From Acinetobacter sp. S54 (lineage in GTDB: Bacteria; Pseudomonadota; Gammaproteobacteria; Pseudomonadales; Moraxellaceae), in assembly GCF_016624945.1 (NCBI RefSeq), contig NZ_JACVUI010000002.1:496001-560000 (forward strand): DNA of 64,000 bases. The letters are read 5' to 3'. Shown piece by piece: positions 1 to 8,976 of this stretch. Made by a program: the position numbers and the translations under genes. Under the pieces are notes generated by a model that was not told where the DNA came from, did not search any database, and saw nothing but the letters and a program-made list of their open reading frames with translations. The stretch's first letter is position 1, and each line of letters begins with the position of its first letter.

Positions 1-535
1 CGATTGCATCTGAACCAAACTGTGCAGCCGCTCCGTCGCGCAAAATCTCAACACGTTCAACCGCACTGATTGGAATAAGACTTAAATCAGTGCCTGCTGA
101 ACCACGTCCTCCCGCAAAACTCTGACGTGTAAAATAAGCAGAAGTATGACGACGTTTTCCATTAATCAAAATAAGCGTTTGATCAGTAGAAAGCCCTCTC
201 AGAGCAATGCCAGGTGCGACTGATGCAGAAAATCCTCCTGCGGGTGTACTCGGCAAGGTAGCAGAAGAAGATAATTTAGATAATGCCTTCGCAAGATCGG
301 ACTCACCTGTCTGCTGAAGTTGTTGAGGTGAAATCAGATCGACGGGAGCAGGCGCCTCCAATGCGCTCTTTACGGCTCGGCGTGACCCTGTAATCACAAC
401 CGATTGTAAAGTAATCACATCCTCTTCTGTCTGAACAGGCGTTTGTTGTCCATTAGCAACAGCAATAGAAGTTGCTAAAACACTTAAGGCAAACAGCGAA
501 GATTTTATAACAAATGGTTTTAACGTTTTATTCAT
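1..535 (-). CDS. TonB-dependent outer-membrane receptor, N-terminal part (cut by left edge)
   Basis: The first 178 residues of an outer-membrane TonB-dependent receptor are visible, starting at the ATG at 535; the rest lies outside the window. A signal peptide with a hydrophobic core (residues about 8-27) is followed by a plug domain with the typical pieces GIALRGLSTDQTLILINGKR and a segment rich in VERVEILRDG. Apart from the start Met the visible part has no Met and no Cys, as in the sulfur-scavenging proteins further right. A sigma-54 type element lies about 30 bases upstream (565-580). SftP-type receptors for sulfate esters are a known precedent, so an organosulfur ligand is plausible, but the ligand cannot be read from this fragment. 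Confidence 0.9.
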   Translation of the reverse strand, partial: MNKTLKPFVIKSSLFALSVLATSIAVANGQQTPVQTEEDVITLQSVVITGSRRAVKSALEAPAPVDLISPQQLQQTGESDLAKALSKLSSSATLPSTPAGGFSASVAPGIALRGLSTDQTLILINGKRRHTSAYFTRQSFAGGRGSAGTDLSLIPISAVERVEILRDGAAAQFGSDAI

Positions 536-564
536 TGGTTTCCCCTTAAAGATGCCTCTTTTAG

Positions 565-580
565 AGCAAACGCAATGCCA
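565..580 (-). promoter_or_regulatory. sigma-54 (-24/-12) promoter of the TonB receptor gene
   Basis: On the minus strand the sequence TGGCATTGCGTTTGCT matches the RpoN consensus TGGCAY-N5-TTGCW, with GG and GC exactly 10 bases apart. It lies about 30 bases before the receptor ATG at 535. The elements at 6223 and 17451 have the same form. No enhancer-binding regulator is encoded in the window. Confidence 0.65.
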
Positions 581-753
581 ATATTTTTAAGTATAAAAAT
601 CAAATGTTTAAAATTTTACTGATATGTTTTTTGTTTTTATAGGAACACTTTTTAGATAAATTGTTTGAAAAGTAACTTTTTAATTTTTTCCTTTTTATCC
701 CAGAGAGTTGTACTTTTATCACCCTCTGGAACACCATTAAATTGAAGAAAAGG

Positions 754-2121
754 CTATTTAACAGCGTTATTTTGCTTGCCCACTGCGAAAAAATCTAAAA
801 TGAAATGGGACAAGGCTTGTTCACCAATAATTAAAACTGAATCATCTACCTGAAAAAAAGGAGAATGATTGACGGCTTTTTTAGGATCAATTTTCTGAGG
901 TGTTACGCCCATTCCAAACGAAACCGCAGGTATATATTTTGCGTATTCCCAAAAATCATCACCATGATAACCACTGACTGTATTTAATTGAAATGATGTT
1001 CCATATTGCTTTGCCAAAGTTTCTAAAATGGGTTGTAAACGTTTAGAAAGTTCCGGCTGATTATAACCTGCTGGCCAATCATGCGGATCAATAAAAAAAT
1101 GTCCTGTTCCCCCATAGGCAAGTGGAAGGGTTTCAATTAATTTTTGCATTTTCTGCAAAACAATGGCTCGCTGATCATTGGATTTTGTGCGTAGCGTACC
1201 TTCAATAGTGACCTGCTCAGGAATAATATTATGCTTGGTTCCCCCTGAAATTTGGCCAAAACTGATAATCGGCGCAGGGGCATTGACCAAATCGATCTGT
1301 CGACTTGGAATTAACTGAAGTGACGAAATGACCTCTGCCGCAATCTGAATAGGATCGACCCCATTCCAAGGCGAGGCCGCATGAGCCTGTTTCCCCTGAA
1401 TCGTAATTTTGAACCGGTCTGAGCTCGCTGCAGCGATGCCCTGAGTCAGACTTAAACTTCCTGCTTGCCCTGCTCCGACATGCAACATAATGATCGCATC
1501 AGGTTTCGGTGCTGTTAAAACTCCTTCTTTAATCATGAGTTTAGCACCACCTTCTTCATTTTCTGGTGGACCTTCTTCTGCGGGCTGAAAAATAAATTTT
1601 ATGGTGCCACGTAATTCATCTTTATGCTTTGAAAATGCGTCAGCGACAGCCAGTAACATCACAATATGACTATCATGACCGCAAGCATGCATTACATCTA
1701 CCTGTTGATGATTCCATTGTGTTTTTACGGTAGAGGCAAAACTCAGTCCGGTTTGCTCTTTAATCGGTAATGCATCAAGTTCAGCACGTAAGGCAATAAC
1801 AGGACCAGTATGTTTTCCTTTTAACGTAGCGACCACTCCAGTTTTTGCAATTCCTGTTTGTACCTCTAGGCCCAGCTTTGTTAAATACTCAGCAACCAAT
1901 TGACTGGTCTCATATTCCTGATTTGCCAATTCAGGATGAGCATGAATTTTATGCCTTAGCTGAATTAATGTGGGTTGAATTCGGATAAGGTCTTGGTCAA
2001 TGTTTTGCTGTAAATGCCTAAATGCAATTGAGGTGGTGGGTTCACTGGCACTTGAAAAAGTGCTGACCAACATCAAGATAACTGCCACTAAATAATGAGC
2101 ATGCCTTTCTTTGCAATTCAT
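754..2121 (-). CDS. M20 family metallopeptidase / amidohydrolase (hippurate or N-acyl-amino-acid hydrolase type)
   Basis: This 455-residue protein belongs to the M20D amidohydrolases, which cleave N-acyl amino acids such as hippurate or auxin conjugates. A hydrophobic N-terminal segment (about residues 9-25) suggests export to the periplasm. The metal site is visible as RAELDALP (about 112-119), HACGHD (145-150) and a downstream AEEG. The dimerisation domain and the C-terminal HGDD segment are also present, so the enzyme looks complete. It follows the receptor gene on the same strand after a 218-base gap and has a weak sigma-54-like element of its own (2155-2170). Release of an amino acid from a conjugate, perhaps a sulfur-containing one, is an inference from the neighbours; the substrate is unknown. 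Confidence 0.85.
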   Translation of the reverse strand: MNCKERHAHYLVAVILMLVSTFSSASEPTTSIAFRHLQQNIDQDLIRIQPTLIQLRHKIHAHPELANQEYETSQLVAEYLTKLGLEVQTGIAKTGVVATLKGKHTGPVIALRAELDALPIKEQTGLSFASTVKTQWNHQQVDVMHACGHDSHIVMLLAVADAFSKHKDELRGTIKFIFQPAEEGPPENEEGGAKLMIKEGVLTAPKPDAIIMLHVGAGQAGSLSLTQGIAAASSDRFKITIQGKQAHAASPWNGVDPIQIAAEVISSLQLIPSRQIDLVNAPAPIISFGQISGGTKHNIIPEQVTIEGTLRTKSNDQRAIVLQKMQKLIETLPLAYGGTGHFFIDPHDWPAGYNQPELSKRLQPILETLAKQYGTSFQLNTVSGYHGDDFWEYAKYIPAVSFGMGVTPQKIDPKKAVNHSPFFQVDDSVLIIGEQALSHFILDFFAVGKQNNAVK

Positions 2122-2154
2122 ATTTCAGTTCTATTCAATTCAAACAAGGAAACT

Positions 2155-2170
2155 TGCAAAGTAAAGACCA
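2155..2170 (-). promoter_or_regulatory. possible sigma-54 promoter of the M20 hydrolase gene (weak)
   Basis: The minus strand reads TGGTCTTTACTTTGCA. GG and GC are 10 bases apart and the TTGC box is good, but the -24 side departs from TGGCA. It lies about 35 bases before the ATG at 2121. It is weaker than the three other elements and could be chance. Confidence 0.3.
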
Positions 2171-2302
2171 TTATTTTTATTAATTAAAATCATATAGTTA
2201 TATTTTTCAACACATGCTTGATTGTTGAAATTCAGACAGTTACTGTAAAAAACTGTTGATTTGTTCACTAGATTATCACTGCTTTTTTTGCCAAAAAGCA
2301 GT

Positions 2303-4153
2303 TCATGATGAACTGCTTCCATTTAATTGGTGGTTTAAATATGATTGATACAATTGATAATAGTTGCCTTGCTGACTTAAGAGTTGTTGATGTGTACCTT
2401 GTTCAACCACGGTTCCATTTTCAATCACTGCAATTTTGTCTGCTTCCTTAATTGTACTCAGCCGATGCGCAATGACAATACAGGTTCGATTTTGACATAA
2501 TCGTCTTAGTGCATATTGAATTTTCTGCTCGGTATAAATATCAATTGCAGAAGTTGCTTCATCTAAAATTAAAATAGTTGGGTCTGCCAGATAGGCTCTA
2601 ACCAGACAAACCAACTGGCGTTGTCCATGGCTTAAATTTGCTCCCAATGTTCCAACTTGCGTCAAATATCCATTTGGAAGCTGACTCAAAATTTCATCTG
2701 CCCCTAATTCTTCAATCGCCTGAACCAGTAGCCGATCCGTTGCTTCGGGTTTTACCAAACGTAAATTATCTAAAATCGTTCCACTAAACAACACATTATC
2801 CTGAAGTACAATACCCACATGCTGACGTAAACTGGCTTGATCAATTTCGTCGAGAGGATATCGATCCAAGTAAATTTGTCCCGCTTGAGGTTGATAAAAC
2901 CGTGTCAGAAGTTGTACAACTGTACTTTTTCCATGTCCTGTAGGCCCTACAATTGCAATAACCTGTCCAGCTTCAATTGTAAGACTAAACTGGTTTAACA
3001 CAGGCTTGGTGGTATATGCGAACTCAACATTATGAAAACGGATATGTCCGTTAAGCTGATCAAGTTGATGCGCATAGGGTTTATTTTGTATCGTCGGTTG
3101 AGTGTCCAACAATAAAAAAATACGCTGGGCACATGCTGTACCATTGGCAAATCTTTCAAACAAATCCGTCATTTCTTGTAAGGGTGCCAAAAATAAGAAC
3201 ACATAAAAAATGCATTCTGCAAACTGCCCGATGGTAATATTCCCTTCACTGAGTGCATAACTGCCAATCACAAGAAACGCGGCGGTTGCCAGAGTAGAAA
3301 GCACACCTGTAAATGGCGCAAACCAACTGGTCCGCTTACTGCCATAGATAATTGATTGATTAAAATCATTTAACAACTGTTGATAATGCCGCTGATTTTG
3401 TTCTGCATAATTTAATTGCTGAATAATTTTTGCACCATTTACAGTTTCAACTAAATGTGCGGTAAAACGACTTCGCTCCTCAGCAACACGCCCCCAATGC
3501 TTTTGAGACGAGCGTTTAAAAAAAACGGTGACCAACAGCAAAACTGGAATAACCGCAAATAAGCACCAGAAAAAAGGTGGATAAATAATCCAAAGCAAAA
3601 TAGAGGCTAATCCACAGCGTAAAATAGCAGAGAGTAATTCAGGTGGTCCCTGTATTAACACTGGTTCAAGGACATCTACATCACTGTCTGCACGAGAAAT
3701 AATTCGCCCAGCTTTCGTTCGATCAAAATATCCGATACTCAACGTTTGAATGTGTGCAAACAACCGACACCGCAATGCATTTAGTACTTTTAAGCCGGCT
3801 AAACCCGAAAGGTATTTGGATGCACCCGCCAGAGCAAATCGTGCAATCCAGCTCAAGCTCAATATCAGCAAGGCGATAGCAAGTACATTCCAATTTAAAA
3901 CCAAACGTTCTACATGTTGAGTAAATCCATGATCAAGAATATATTTGATGACCCAAGGGCGAATAAAAATGCTGATCACTTGAAAAAATTCCACAAGAAC
4001 TACTGCAAGCAATAAGTACCTTACGGGATACACTAACGGCGCTAGTTTTTTGAACATACTCCGATGAATAGATGTTTTTGCCAAATATTCTTCAAGTTGT
4101 AGGTCATTCATTTTTCTTGTGAATGTTTGTTCCTGTTTTAAAGCGTGACTCAT
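2303..4153 (-). CDS. heterodimeric ABC exporter subunit (consensus-site half: catalytic Glu and H-loop His present)
   Basis: This 616-residue protein combines a six-helix transmembrane domain (about residues 40-330) with a nucleotide-binding domain. Walker A is GPTGHGKST (about 404), the signature is LSHGQ (about 506) instead of LSGGQ, and Walker B is ILILDEATSAID (about 526) with the catalytic Glu kept. The H-loop His is present in IAHRLST. It is co-translated with the partner gene: its ATG overlaps the partner's stop by 4 bases (ATGA). Signature and catalytic residues complement those of the partner, as in asymmetric exporters of the LmrCD or TM287/288 type. The exported compound (drug, lipid or peptide) cannot be read from the sequence. 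Confidence 0.88.
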   Translation of the reverse strand: MSHALKQEQTFTRKMNDLQLEEYLAKTSIHRSMFKKLAPLVYPVRYLLLAVVLVEFFQVISIFIRPWVIKYILDHGFTQHVERLVLNWNVLAIALLILSLSWIARFALAGASKYLSGLAGLKVLNALRCRLFAHIQTLSIGYFDRTKAGRIISRADSDVDVLEPVLIQGPPELLSAILRCGLASILLWIIYPPFFWCLFAVIPVLLLVTVFFKRSSQKHWGRVAEERSRFTAHLVETVNGAKIIQQLNYAEQNQRHYQQLLNDFNQSIIYGSKRTSWFAPFTGVLSTLATAAFLVIGSYALSEGNITIGQFAECIFYVFLFLAPLQEMTDLFERFANGTACAQRIFLLLDTQPTIQNKPYAHQLDQLNGHIRFHNVEFAYTTKPVLNQFSLTIEAGQVIAIVGPTGHGKSTVVQLLTRFYQPQAGQIYLDRYPLDEIDQASLRQHVGIVLQDNVLFSGTILDNLRLVKPEATDRLLVQAIEELGADEILSQLPNGYLTQVGTLGANLSHGQRQLVCLVRAYLADPTILILDEATSAIDIYTEQKIQYALRRLCQNRTCIVIAHRLSTIKEADKIAVIENGTVVEQGTHQQLLSQQGNYYQLYQSYLNHQLNGSSSS

Positions 4154-6048
4154 GGTGTCACCTCTTGGTAGGACGTATTAAATGCCGCACCTGTGATCTG
4201 GTCATCTTGATTGAATCCCATCAATTCCCGATAAAATGAACAATGTGCCAACAATTCATGATGAGGCCCTTGTGCAATAATTTCACCATTATTCAACACT
4301 ATAACGCGATCAGAAAGCGCAATCGTGGTCTGTTTATTTGAATTAATTATCAGAGTTTTCTGGTGACTATGAATCGAAGATTGAGTTAAATTTTCAAGTA
4401 CATTACGCTCAGTGGTTGCATCCAGAGCACTGGTCGAATCATCAAGGGCCAATACAGGTGAGTTTTTCAAAATCGCGCGAGCCAAAGCAATACGCTGTTT
4501 TTGCCCTCCTGAAAGCGTGACACCACGATCTCCAATAACTGTATTTAGACCATGTTCAAGTCGTTGAATAAGTTCAAGCGCTGAGGCTAATTCTAACGCA
4601 TTAAGCAAATCGGCCTCAGTTGCATCAGGTTTTGCAACTCTTAAGTTTTCAGTCAATGTTCCAGAAAAAAAGAAATTTTCCTGAGGAATAATTTGAATCA
4701 ATGCTCTTAAATCATTGAGTTTTAGCTGATTAAGATCAACCCAGCCATGTTCATCTGAACCCATCAAAATGCGGCCTTCGGTCTGATCTACAAAACGATT
4801 TAACAAGTTCATTAATGTGGTTTTACCTGAACCTGTTTTACCGACAATCGTGACGATTTCACCGGCACGAAATTCGGTAGAACACTGCTTCAAAATATAT
4901 TTCTGAGTTTCAGGCACAAAAATACTGACATTTTCAAGCCGAATGTGAATGTTCAAATTAGAGGTTATTGCTCCTGTACCATCCACAATCTGTGCTTTCT
5001 CATCCAACATTTGCCAAATACGGGTTGCCGAAGAACGGGCATCGGCAAAGATTTTTAATACTTGGCCTATGCTCTCAATCCTAAAAACCAAAAGATTAGC
5101 CATCAAAACTGCTGCAATAAACTCACCCACTTGGAGTTGCTGTTGGCCTATCAAATAGGCACCGAACCCAATCACCCAAAGATAAGAACAGGCAATAATG
5201 ACTTGAGGAATCGGTAAGCGCTGAGCACTGGTTTTAATTGCAATCCGTGAATGTTCAATGAAATGATCAATGGCCGTAGAAAAACGAAATTGCAATAAAG
5301 CTTCTAGCCGAAATGCTTTAATTACCCTTACCCCATTCACACTTTCAGCTAACGTATCACTGACCTGTTCATAGGCATGAGCCACCTCATGATCAAGATG
5401 AACCATATGAGTCGTCAGTTTAAACAACACGGCTAAACCCAATACGATAAACAATAGCGGGATAATACCTAGCCATAATTGATACCAACACAGTAAGCCT
5501 ACAGTCGCGATCACCACGAGGGTTGATTCAAAAACTTGACGCCAAAAGTTGATTAATGCTTCTTTTAATTTATCGGAGTCACGTGTACTTCTCGACAGAA
5601 CTTCGCCTAAACCATGTTTCCAATGCCATGAAATATCTAAATGTTGAACCTGACTAAAAATTTTCTCTCTTAAAATCGTCAGTAAATGCTGTCCAATACT
5701 TAACGCGCTCAACCCTGCAAGATACTGAACTGCTGCACGAATCACCGCAATGCAGGAAAGTAGAATGAACCAGAACCACGGATTGAGAGGATCTGACCAC
5801 GCATGTTGAAATAAAGTCGCAGGATGACTGTGCTTTAAAGTGTCGATGGCATGACCAATCGAATATTGCTGAATCGCCAATCCTAAATTTGCAACAATAA
5901 ATAAAAAGGCCGTTAAACCAAACCGAAATGGCATAAATCGATACAATGCCAAACTACGTAATAGAGGGTAATCTTTCAACATAAAAACAGAATCATTGCG
6001 ATTAATCTTCTGCCTACTGCGAGAAGCATGCCAGTTTAAAAGCAACAA
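4150..6048 (-). CDS. heterodimeric ABC exporter subunit (degenerate-site half)
   Basis: An ABC exporter half-transporter with a six-helix membrane domain and an NBD. Walker A is GKTGSGKTT, the signature is a canonical LSGGQ, and Walker B is VLALDDSTSALD, where the catalytic Glu is Asp. The H-loop His is also lost (IINSNKQ in place of an SHR-type motif). Together these mark the non-hydrolysing ATP site of a heterodimer. The longest frame opens with TTG at 6048 and has no clear ribosome site. ATG at 5982 (MLKDYPLL) gives a more natural 610-residue protein and is my preferred start. The downstream partner gene overlaps it by 4 bases. Confidence 0.86.
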   Translation of the reverse strand: MLLLNWHASRSRQKINRNDSVFMLKDYPLLRSLALYRFMPFRFGLTAFLFIVANLGLAIQQYSIGHAIDTLKHSHPATLFQHAWSDPLNPWFWFILLSCIAVIRAAVQYLAGLSALSIGQHLLTILREKIFSQVQHLDISWHWKHGLGEVLSRSTRDSDKLKEALINFWRQVFESTLVVIATVGLLCWYQLWLGIIPLLFIVLGLAVLFKLTTHMVHLDHEVAHAYEQVSDTLAESVNGVRVIKAFRLEALLQFRFSTAIDHFIEHSRIAIKTSAQRLPIPQVIIACSYLWVIGFGAYLIGQQQLQVGEFIAAVLMANLLVFRIESIGQVLKIFADARSSATRIWQMLDEKAQIVDGTGAITSNLNIHIRLENVSIFVPETQKYILKQCSTEFRAGEIVTIVGKTGSGKTTLMNLLNRFVDQTEGRILMGSDEHGWVDLNQLKLNDLRALIQIIPQENFFFSGTLTENLRVAKPDATEADLLNALELASALELIQRLEHGLNTVIGDRGVTLSGGQKQRIALARAILKNSPVLALDDSTSALDATTERNVLENLTQSSIHSHQKTLIINSNKQTTIALSDRVIVLNNGEIIAQGPHHELLAHCSFYRELMGFNQDDQITGAAFNTSYQEVTP

Positions 6049-6137
6049 TAAAAAAAAATTAATTCTATGTTTTTAAATAAAATTTTTAATTCTTTAAGCA
6101 TTTGTATGTTGATTTAAAAGCAGTCTTCCAAATTTTA

Positions 6138-6153
6138 TGTTGCGATTTCAACA
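6138..6153. promoter_or_regulatory. dyad TGTTG-N6-CAACA upstream of the desulfinase gene (candidate enhancer site)
   Basis: A perfect 5+6+5 inverted repeat ends 69 bases before the sigma-54 element at 6223. The same half-sites and spacing occur at 17551-17566 upstream of the other desulfinase-like gene. Sigma-54 activators bind such upstream dyads. No regulator gene is present to confirm this. Confidence 0.45.
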
Positions 6154-6222
6154 GATATTCAGATAAACACATAAAAAAATGAGATATAAAAAAATTGTAT
6201 TAATTATCAACAGTTTATTAAT

Positions 6223-6238
6223 TGGCATTAATTTTGCT
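6223..6238 (+). promoter_or_regulatory. sigma-54 (-24/-12) promoter of the DszB-like gene
   Basis: TGGCATTAATTTTGCT is an exact fit to TGGCAY-N5-TTGCW with GG-N10-GC. It ends 32 bases before the ATG at 6271, leaving room for a short leader with the ribosome site AAAGGA. Confidence 0.7.
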
Positions 6239-6270
6239 CTATCGTAGCAAACTAATCAAAGGATGTTGTT

Positions 6271-7323
6271 ATGAGTACACTTACTCCAAGTCGCCTAAAT
6301 ACTCTGTGGTATACCCGTTGTCCTGTACCAACAGGTTTGGGGATTGCCATTCAAAAAGGATGGTTCAATGAAAAATTTAAAACACAAGGAATCGAAATAA
6401 AATCGATCCGTGAATCTAATTCAAAGGATATTCGTAACTCTCATTTTAATCATACACTTGAAAATTCTGTACGGCATGGTGGCAGCATTCCTGCGATTTG
6501 GGCCTATGCTTCTGGTCAAAAAACCAAAGTGATTGGTTTATCTTGGGCAGATGAAGTGCAATTACTACTGACTCGCTATGATTCCAACATCAAATCTGTT
6601 GCCGATTTAAAAGGTAAACGTTTTGGGCTTCCCCTCAATCAAGATGCTCTCATTGATTTCTCACGCGCTCAAGCCATTCGTGGCTTAGAAAATGCCTTAA
6701 AGACAGTAAATTTGAAGGTGAGTGATCTTGAGTTAGTTGATTGCTTAAGAGCAGATATTTTAGCAGCACAGCAACTTCATTCCGAAGAAAATGACTCAAG
6801 TTTTTATGGCAATCGCAATAAACTCAATGCAAGTGCTGAAATTGTGGCGCTGATCAAAGGTGATGTCGATGCGATCTTTTTAAAAGGAGCGCATGCAGCG
6901 CAAATTGCTGATGATTTTGCGTTACATACCATTATTGATATTGGTTCACATCCAGACCCGATCCTACGCTCTAATAATGGTACTCCTCGCACGCTGACAG
7001 TAGATGAAGATTTTTTAACTCAATATCCAGAACAAGCCCAATCTATTGTCGATGCTGTTTTGCAAGCAGAACATTGGGCACATACGCATGCAGATGAAAC
7101 CCATCGTTATCTCGCAAAGGAATGCAATAGTAGTGAACAATGGGTTCATGCAGCCTATGGTGCAGATGCGCATCTAAAACTAAATACCAACTTTGATGAA
7201 ATTTCGATTGTTGCCTTACAGGATTTAAGTGATTTCCTCTATCGCTGGAACTTTATCCCTGCTCAAATCAATGTTCGTGAATGGCTTGCCCAAGACATTT
7301 CTATTCAAGCTCAAGTAGCATAA
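6271..7323 (+). CDS. DszB-like desulfinase / NMT1-SsuA fold protein (first copy)
   Basis: This 350-residue protein has the periplasmic-binding-protein fold of the SsuA/NMT1 family but no signal peptide, so it should be cytoplasmic. It carries the residues used by the sulfinate desulfinase DszB: Cys17 in YTRCPVP, and His58 and Arg68 in HFNH-x6-RHGGSIP. The 10-residue His-to-Arg spacing equals that of DszB (His60, Arg70, as I recall it). Such an enzyme hydrolyses an aryl or alkyl sulfinate to sulfite. The only Met is the start. It is transcribed alone from a sigma-54 element, converges on the big sulfur operon, and ends at a strong hairpin. Databases often label such proteins ABC substrate-binding proteins; the lack of an export signal argues against that. 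Confidence 0.78.
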   Translation: MSTLTPSRLNTLWYTRCPVPTGLGIAIQKGWFNEKFKTQGIEIKSIRESNSKDIRNSHFNHTLENSVRHGGSIPAIWAYASGQKTKVIGLSWADEVQLLLTRYDSNIKSVADLKGKRFGLPLNQDALIDFSRAQAIRGLENALKTVNLKVSDLELVDCLRADILAAQQLHSEENDSSFYGNRNKLNASAEIVALIKGDVDAIFLKGAHAAQIADDFALHTIIDIGSHPDPILRSNNGTPRTLTVDEDFLTQYPEQAQSIVDAVLQAEHWAHTHADETHRYLAKECNSSEQWVHAAYGADAHLKLNTNFDEISIVALQDLSDFLYRWNFIPAQINVREWLAQDISIQAQVA

Positions 7324-7330
7324 TGATTTA

Positions 7331-7360
7331 AAAAAGGTTGTCATGATGACAACCTTTTTT
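7331..7360. terminator. bidirectional Rho-independent terminator
   Basis: The arms GGTTGTCA (7336-7343) and TGACAACC (7347-7354) enclose a 3-base loop and are flanked by A and T runs on both sides. It starts 8 bases after the stop of the DszB-like gene. It could also stop transcripts of the converging operon. Confidence 0.9.
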
Positions 7361-7683
7361 AAACTTGATTTTATGAATTAACATGCGTTAGGTAAGAAAT
7401 AGAATACTCAGAAACGTCATCCGCATTTGTTTGAGACAGGCTTCCGTAAACAAAGTATTATTTCTGCGGCTCATCAATTAACTGGTGGTAGTCAACGAAT
7501 TTTGCGGATTTTAGGCTGCTTTAGTCGCAGCTCAGATTTTGCTTACTTTTTCCGAATGAAAAACCACGTTTCGCAAGATAGGTCGAGCCGATGGCTTATC
7601 CTGAAAATGGACGAGAACTCGGCAAGACTCCATCAAGATATTTATTTTCAATATGTTATAAAAATATTTAACTCAAACTCAGC
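7361..7683. other. spacer between convergent units, no recognised gene
   Basis: This 323-base spacer is less AT-rich than other spacers in the window around 7420-7640. An open frame (7427-7687, plus strand) runs through it with no ribosome site and no recognisable motif. It may be the remnant of an older gene, but I could not assign it. Confidence 0.3.
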
Positions 7684-8949
7684 CTAATTAAATTTAGTCA
7701 CATTCTGTGCCTGTTTCTTTAACAGTACAGAATTATATTCACCTGGCGGAATATTATTTAAATAATAATTTCCAACATGATATAGACGCCAACGAATAGG
7801 ATCATGCGTGGTGTGTGTCCGTGCATTACGCCAAAAACGGTCAAGATTCCATTTCGATAAGGTCGAACTTGCTCCCAGTAATCCAAAAATTTCGCTCGAT
7901 ATTTTTAAGGAAGCATGATCAGACTGACTCCGTGTAGCAGCTACAGATAAAATCAGTTCTGTTTGTAAATCCTCATCTGTCACGTTGGCTAAATGCTGTT
8001 CAAATATTTCTGCCGAACGATCCAGTAAAGCTTCTGCCGAACGAACTAAAACAGCAAATTCACCGATTTGTTTGATGATATGCGATTCATGTGTCGGTGA
8101 ATCCACTCCACTTTCAACCCAAGGACGTGCATGATGTTGTAGATAATCAATCCCGCCCTCTAATGCGCCTTTTGCAATACCAGTATCCATAGCAGCATGT
8201 AAAATCTGGGGCCAAGTCAAACCCGTACGTAAAACAGTTCCTAAACCACCTGTATTACGTTTGGCAATATACCGTTCATCAACAATCACATCTTTAAAAT
8301 TGACAGTGCCACTGACACTATTATTTTGTCCCATTGCATCCCAATCATCCAGTAACTCGACACCCTGCGTATCACGATGAATTAAAATTGAGACAGGTCC
8401 ATCCTCACTGCCCGCAAATAAAGAAATCCATTCTGCCAATAAAGAACCCGTAGAATAAAATTTACTGCCATTTAGAATCAATTGACCATGTGCATTTCGT
8501 TCTACCCTTGTTTTGTGATGAAATTTATCTTTACCTCCCACTTCTGCAAGTGCATTGCCTAAACGCTTACCACTTAAGACATCACGAAGCAATTGATCGC
8601 GGATTTCATCTTCATAACCCGTCAAAATTCCTCTAAACATAGTGAAATGAATCTGCAACAACTGCCCTACACCACCATCTGCGGAAGAAATAATTTTTAC
8701 CACATTGACCAATGTTGGAATACTGGCACCTAAACCACCAAATTGTTTAGGAACAATAATGGCGGATAAACCAGCTTCCGAAATCAAACGCGCCTGTTCA
8801 TAAGGTATTGTCTTATTATGGGCAGGGTTTTGAGCAAATCGAGTCAGTTGTTTTGCGACGTCCTTTGCAACCTCAAGTGCTTCTTGATCGCTTTGAATAT
8901 GTCGTATGCTGCCCAATTCTAAAAAATTGTGCGGATGAATATCGTTCAT
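7684..8949 (-). CDS. acyl-CoA dehydrogenase-fold flavin monooxygenase (DszC/SfnB type)
   Basis: This 421-residue protein of the acyl-CoA dehydrogenase superfamily belongs to the branch that includes DszC and SfnB, FMNH2-dependent oxygenases acting on organosulfur compounds. The N-terminal helical domain (about 20-130), central beta domain with FYSTGSLLAEWI (about 160-175) and C-terminal helical bundle ending in RNARTHTTHDPIRWR are all present. It has no Cys and only four Met. The ribosome site GGAG lies 7 bases before ATG 8949. It is the last gene of the operon, 27 bases after the transporter ATPase. It probably oxidises the imported sulfur compound before desulfination; the substrate is not known, and a reduced-flavin supplier is not encoded nearby. 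Confidence 0.82.
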   Translation of the reverse strand: MNDIHPHNFLELGSIRHIQSDQEALEVAKDVAKQLTRFAQNPAHNKTIPYEQARLISEAGLSAIIVPKQFGGLGASIPTLVNVVKIISSADGGVGQLLQIHFTMFRGILTGYEDEIRDQLLRDVLSGKRLGNALAEVGGKDKFHHKTRVERNAHGQLILNGSKFYSTGSLLAEWISLFAGSEDGPVSILIHRDTQGVELLDDWDAMGQNNSVSGTVNFKDVIVDERYIAKRNTGGLGTVLRTGLTWPQILHAAMDTGIAKGALEGGIDYLQHHARPWVESGVDSPTHESHIIKQIGEFAVLVRSAEALLDRSAEIFEQHLANVTDEDLQTELILSVAATRSQSDHASLKISSEIFGLLGASSTLSKWNLDRFWRNARTHTTHDPIRWRLYHVGNYYLNNIPPGEYNSVLLKKQAQNVTKFN

Positions 8950-8976
8950 GTTTAACTCCAGAACATCTGTTCTTTT

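Noticed and set aside
2211..2240. Inverted repeat TTCAACA/TGTTGAA near the M20 gene
   Set aside because: Half-sites are in the opposite order and with a 10-base gap, so it does not match the enhancer-like dyads at 6138 and 17551.
2140..2322. 60-codon minus-strand frame next to the M20 hydrolase
   Set aside because: No motif, and it overlaps the start region of the M20 gene's leader and the end of the ABC gene; composition is that of AT spacer.
7427..7687. 86-codon plus-strand frame
   Set aside because: No ribosome site and no recognised domain; kept only as an unassigned patch.
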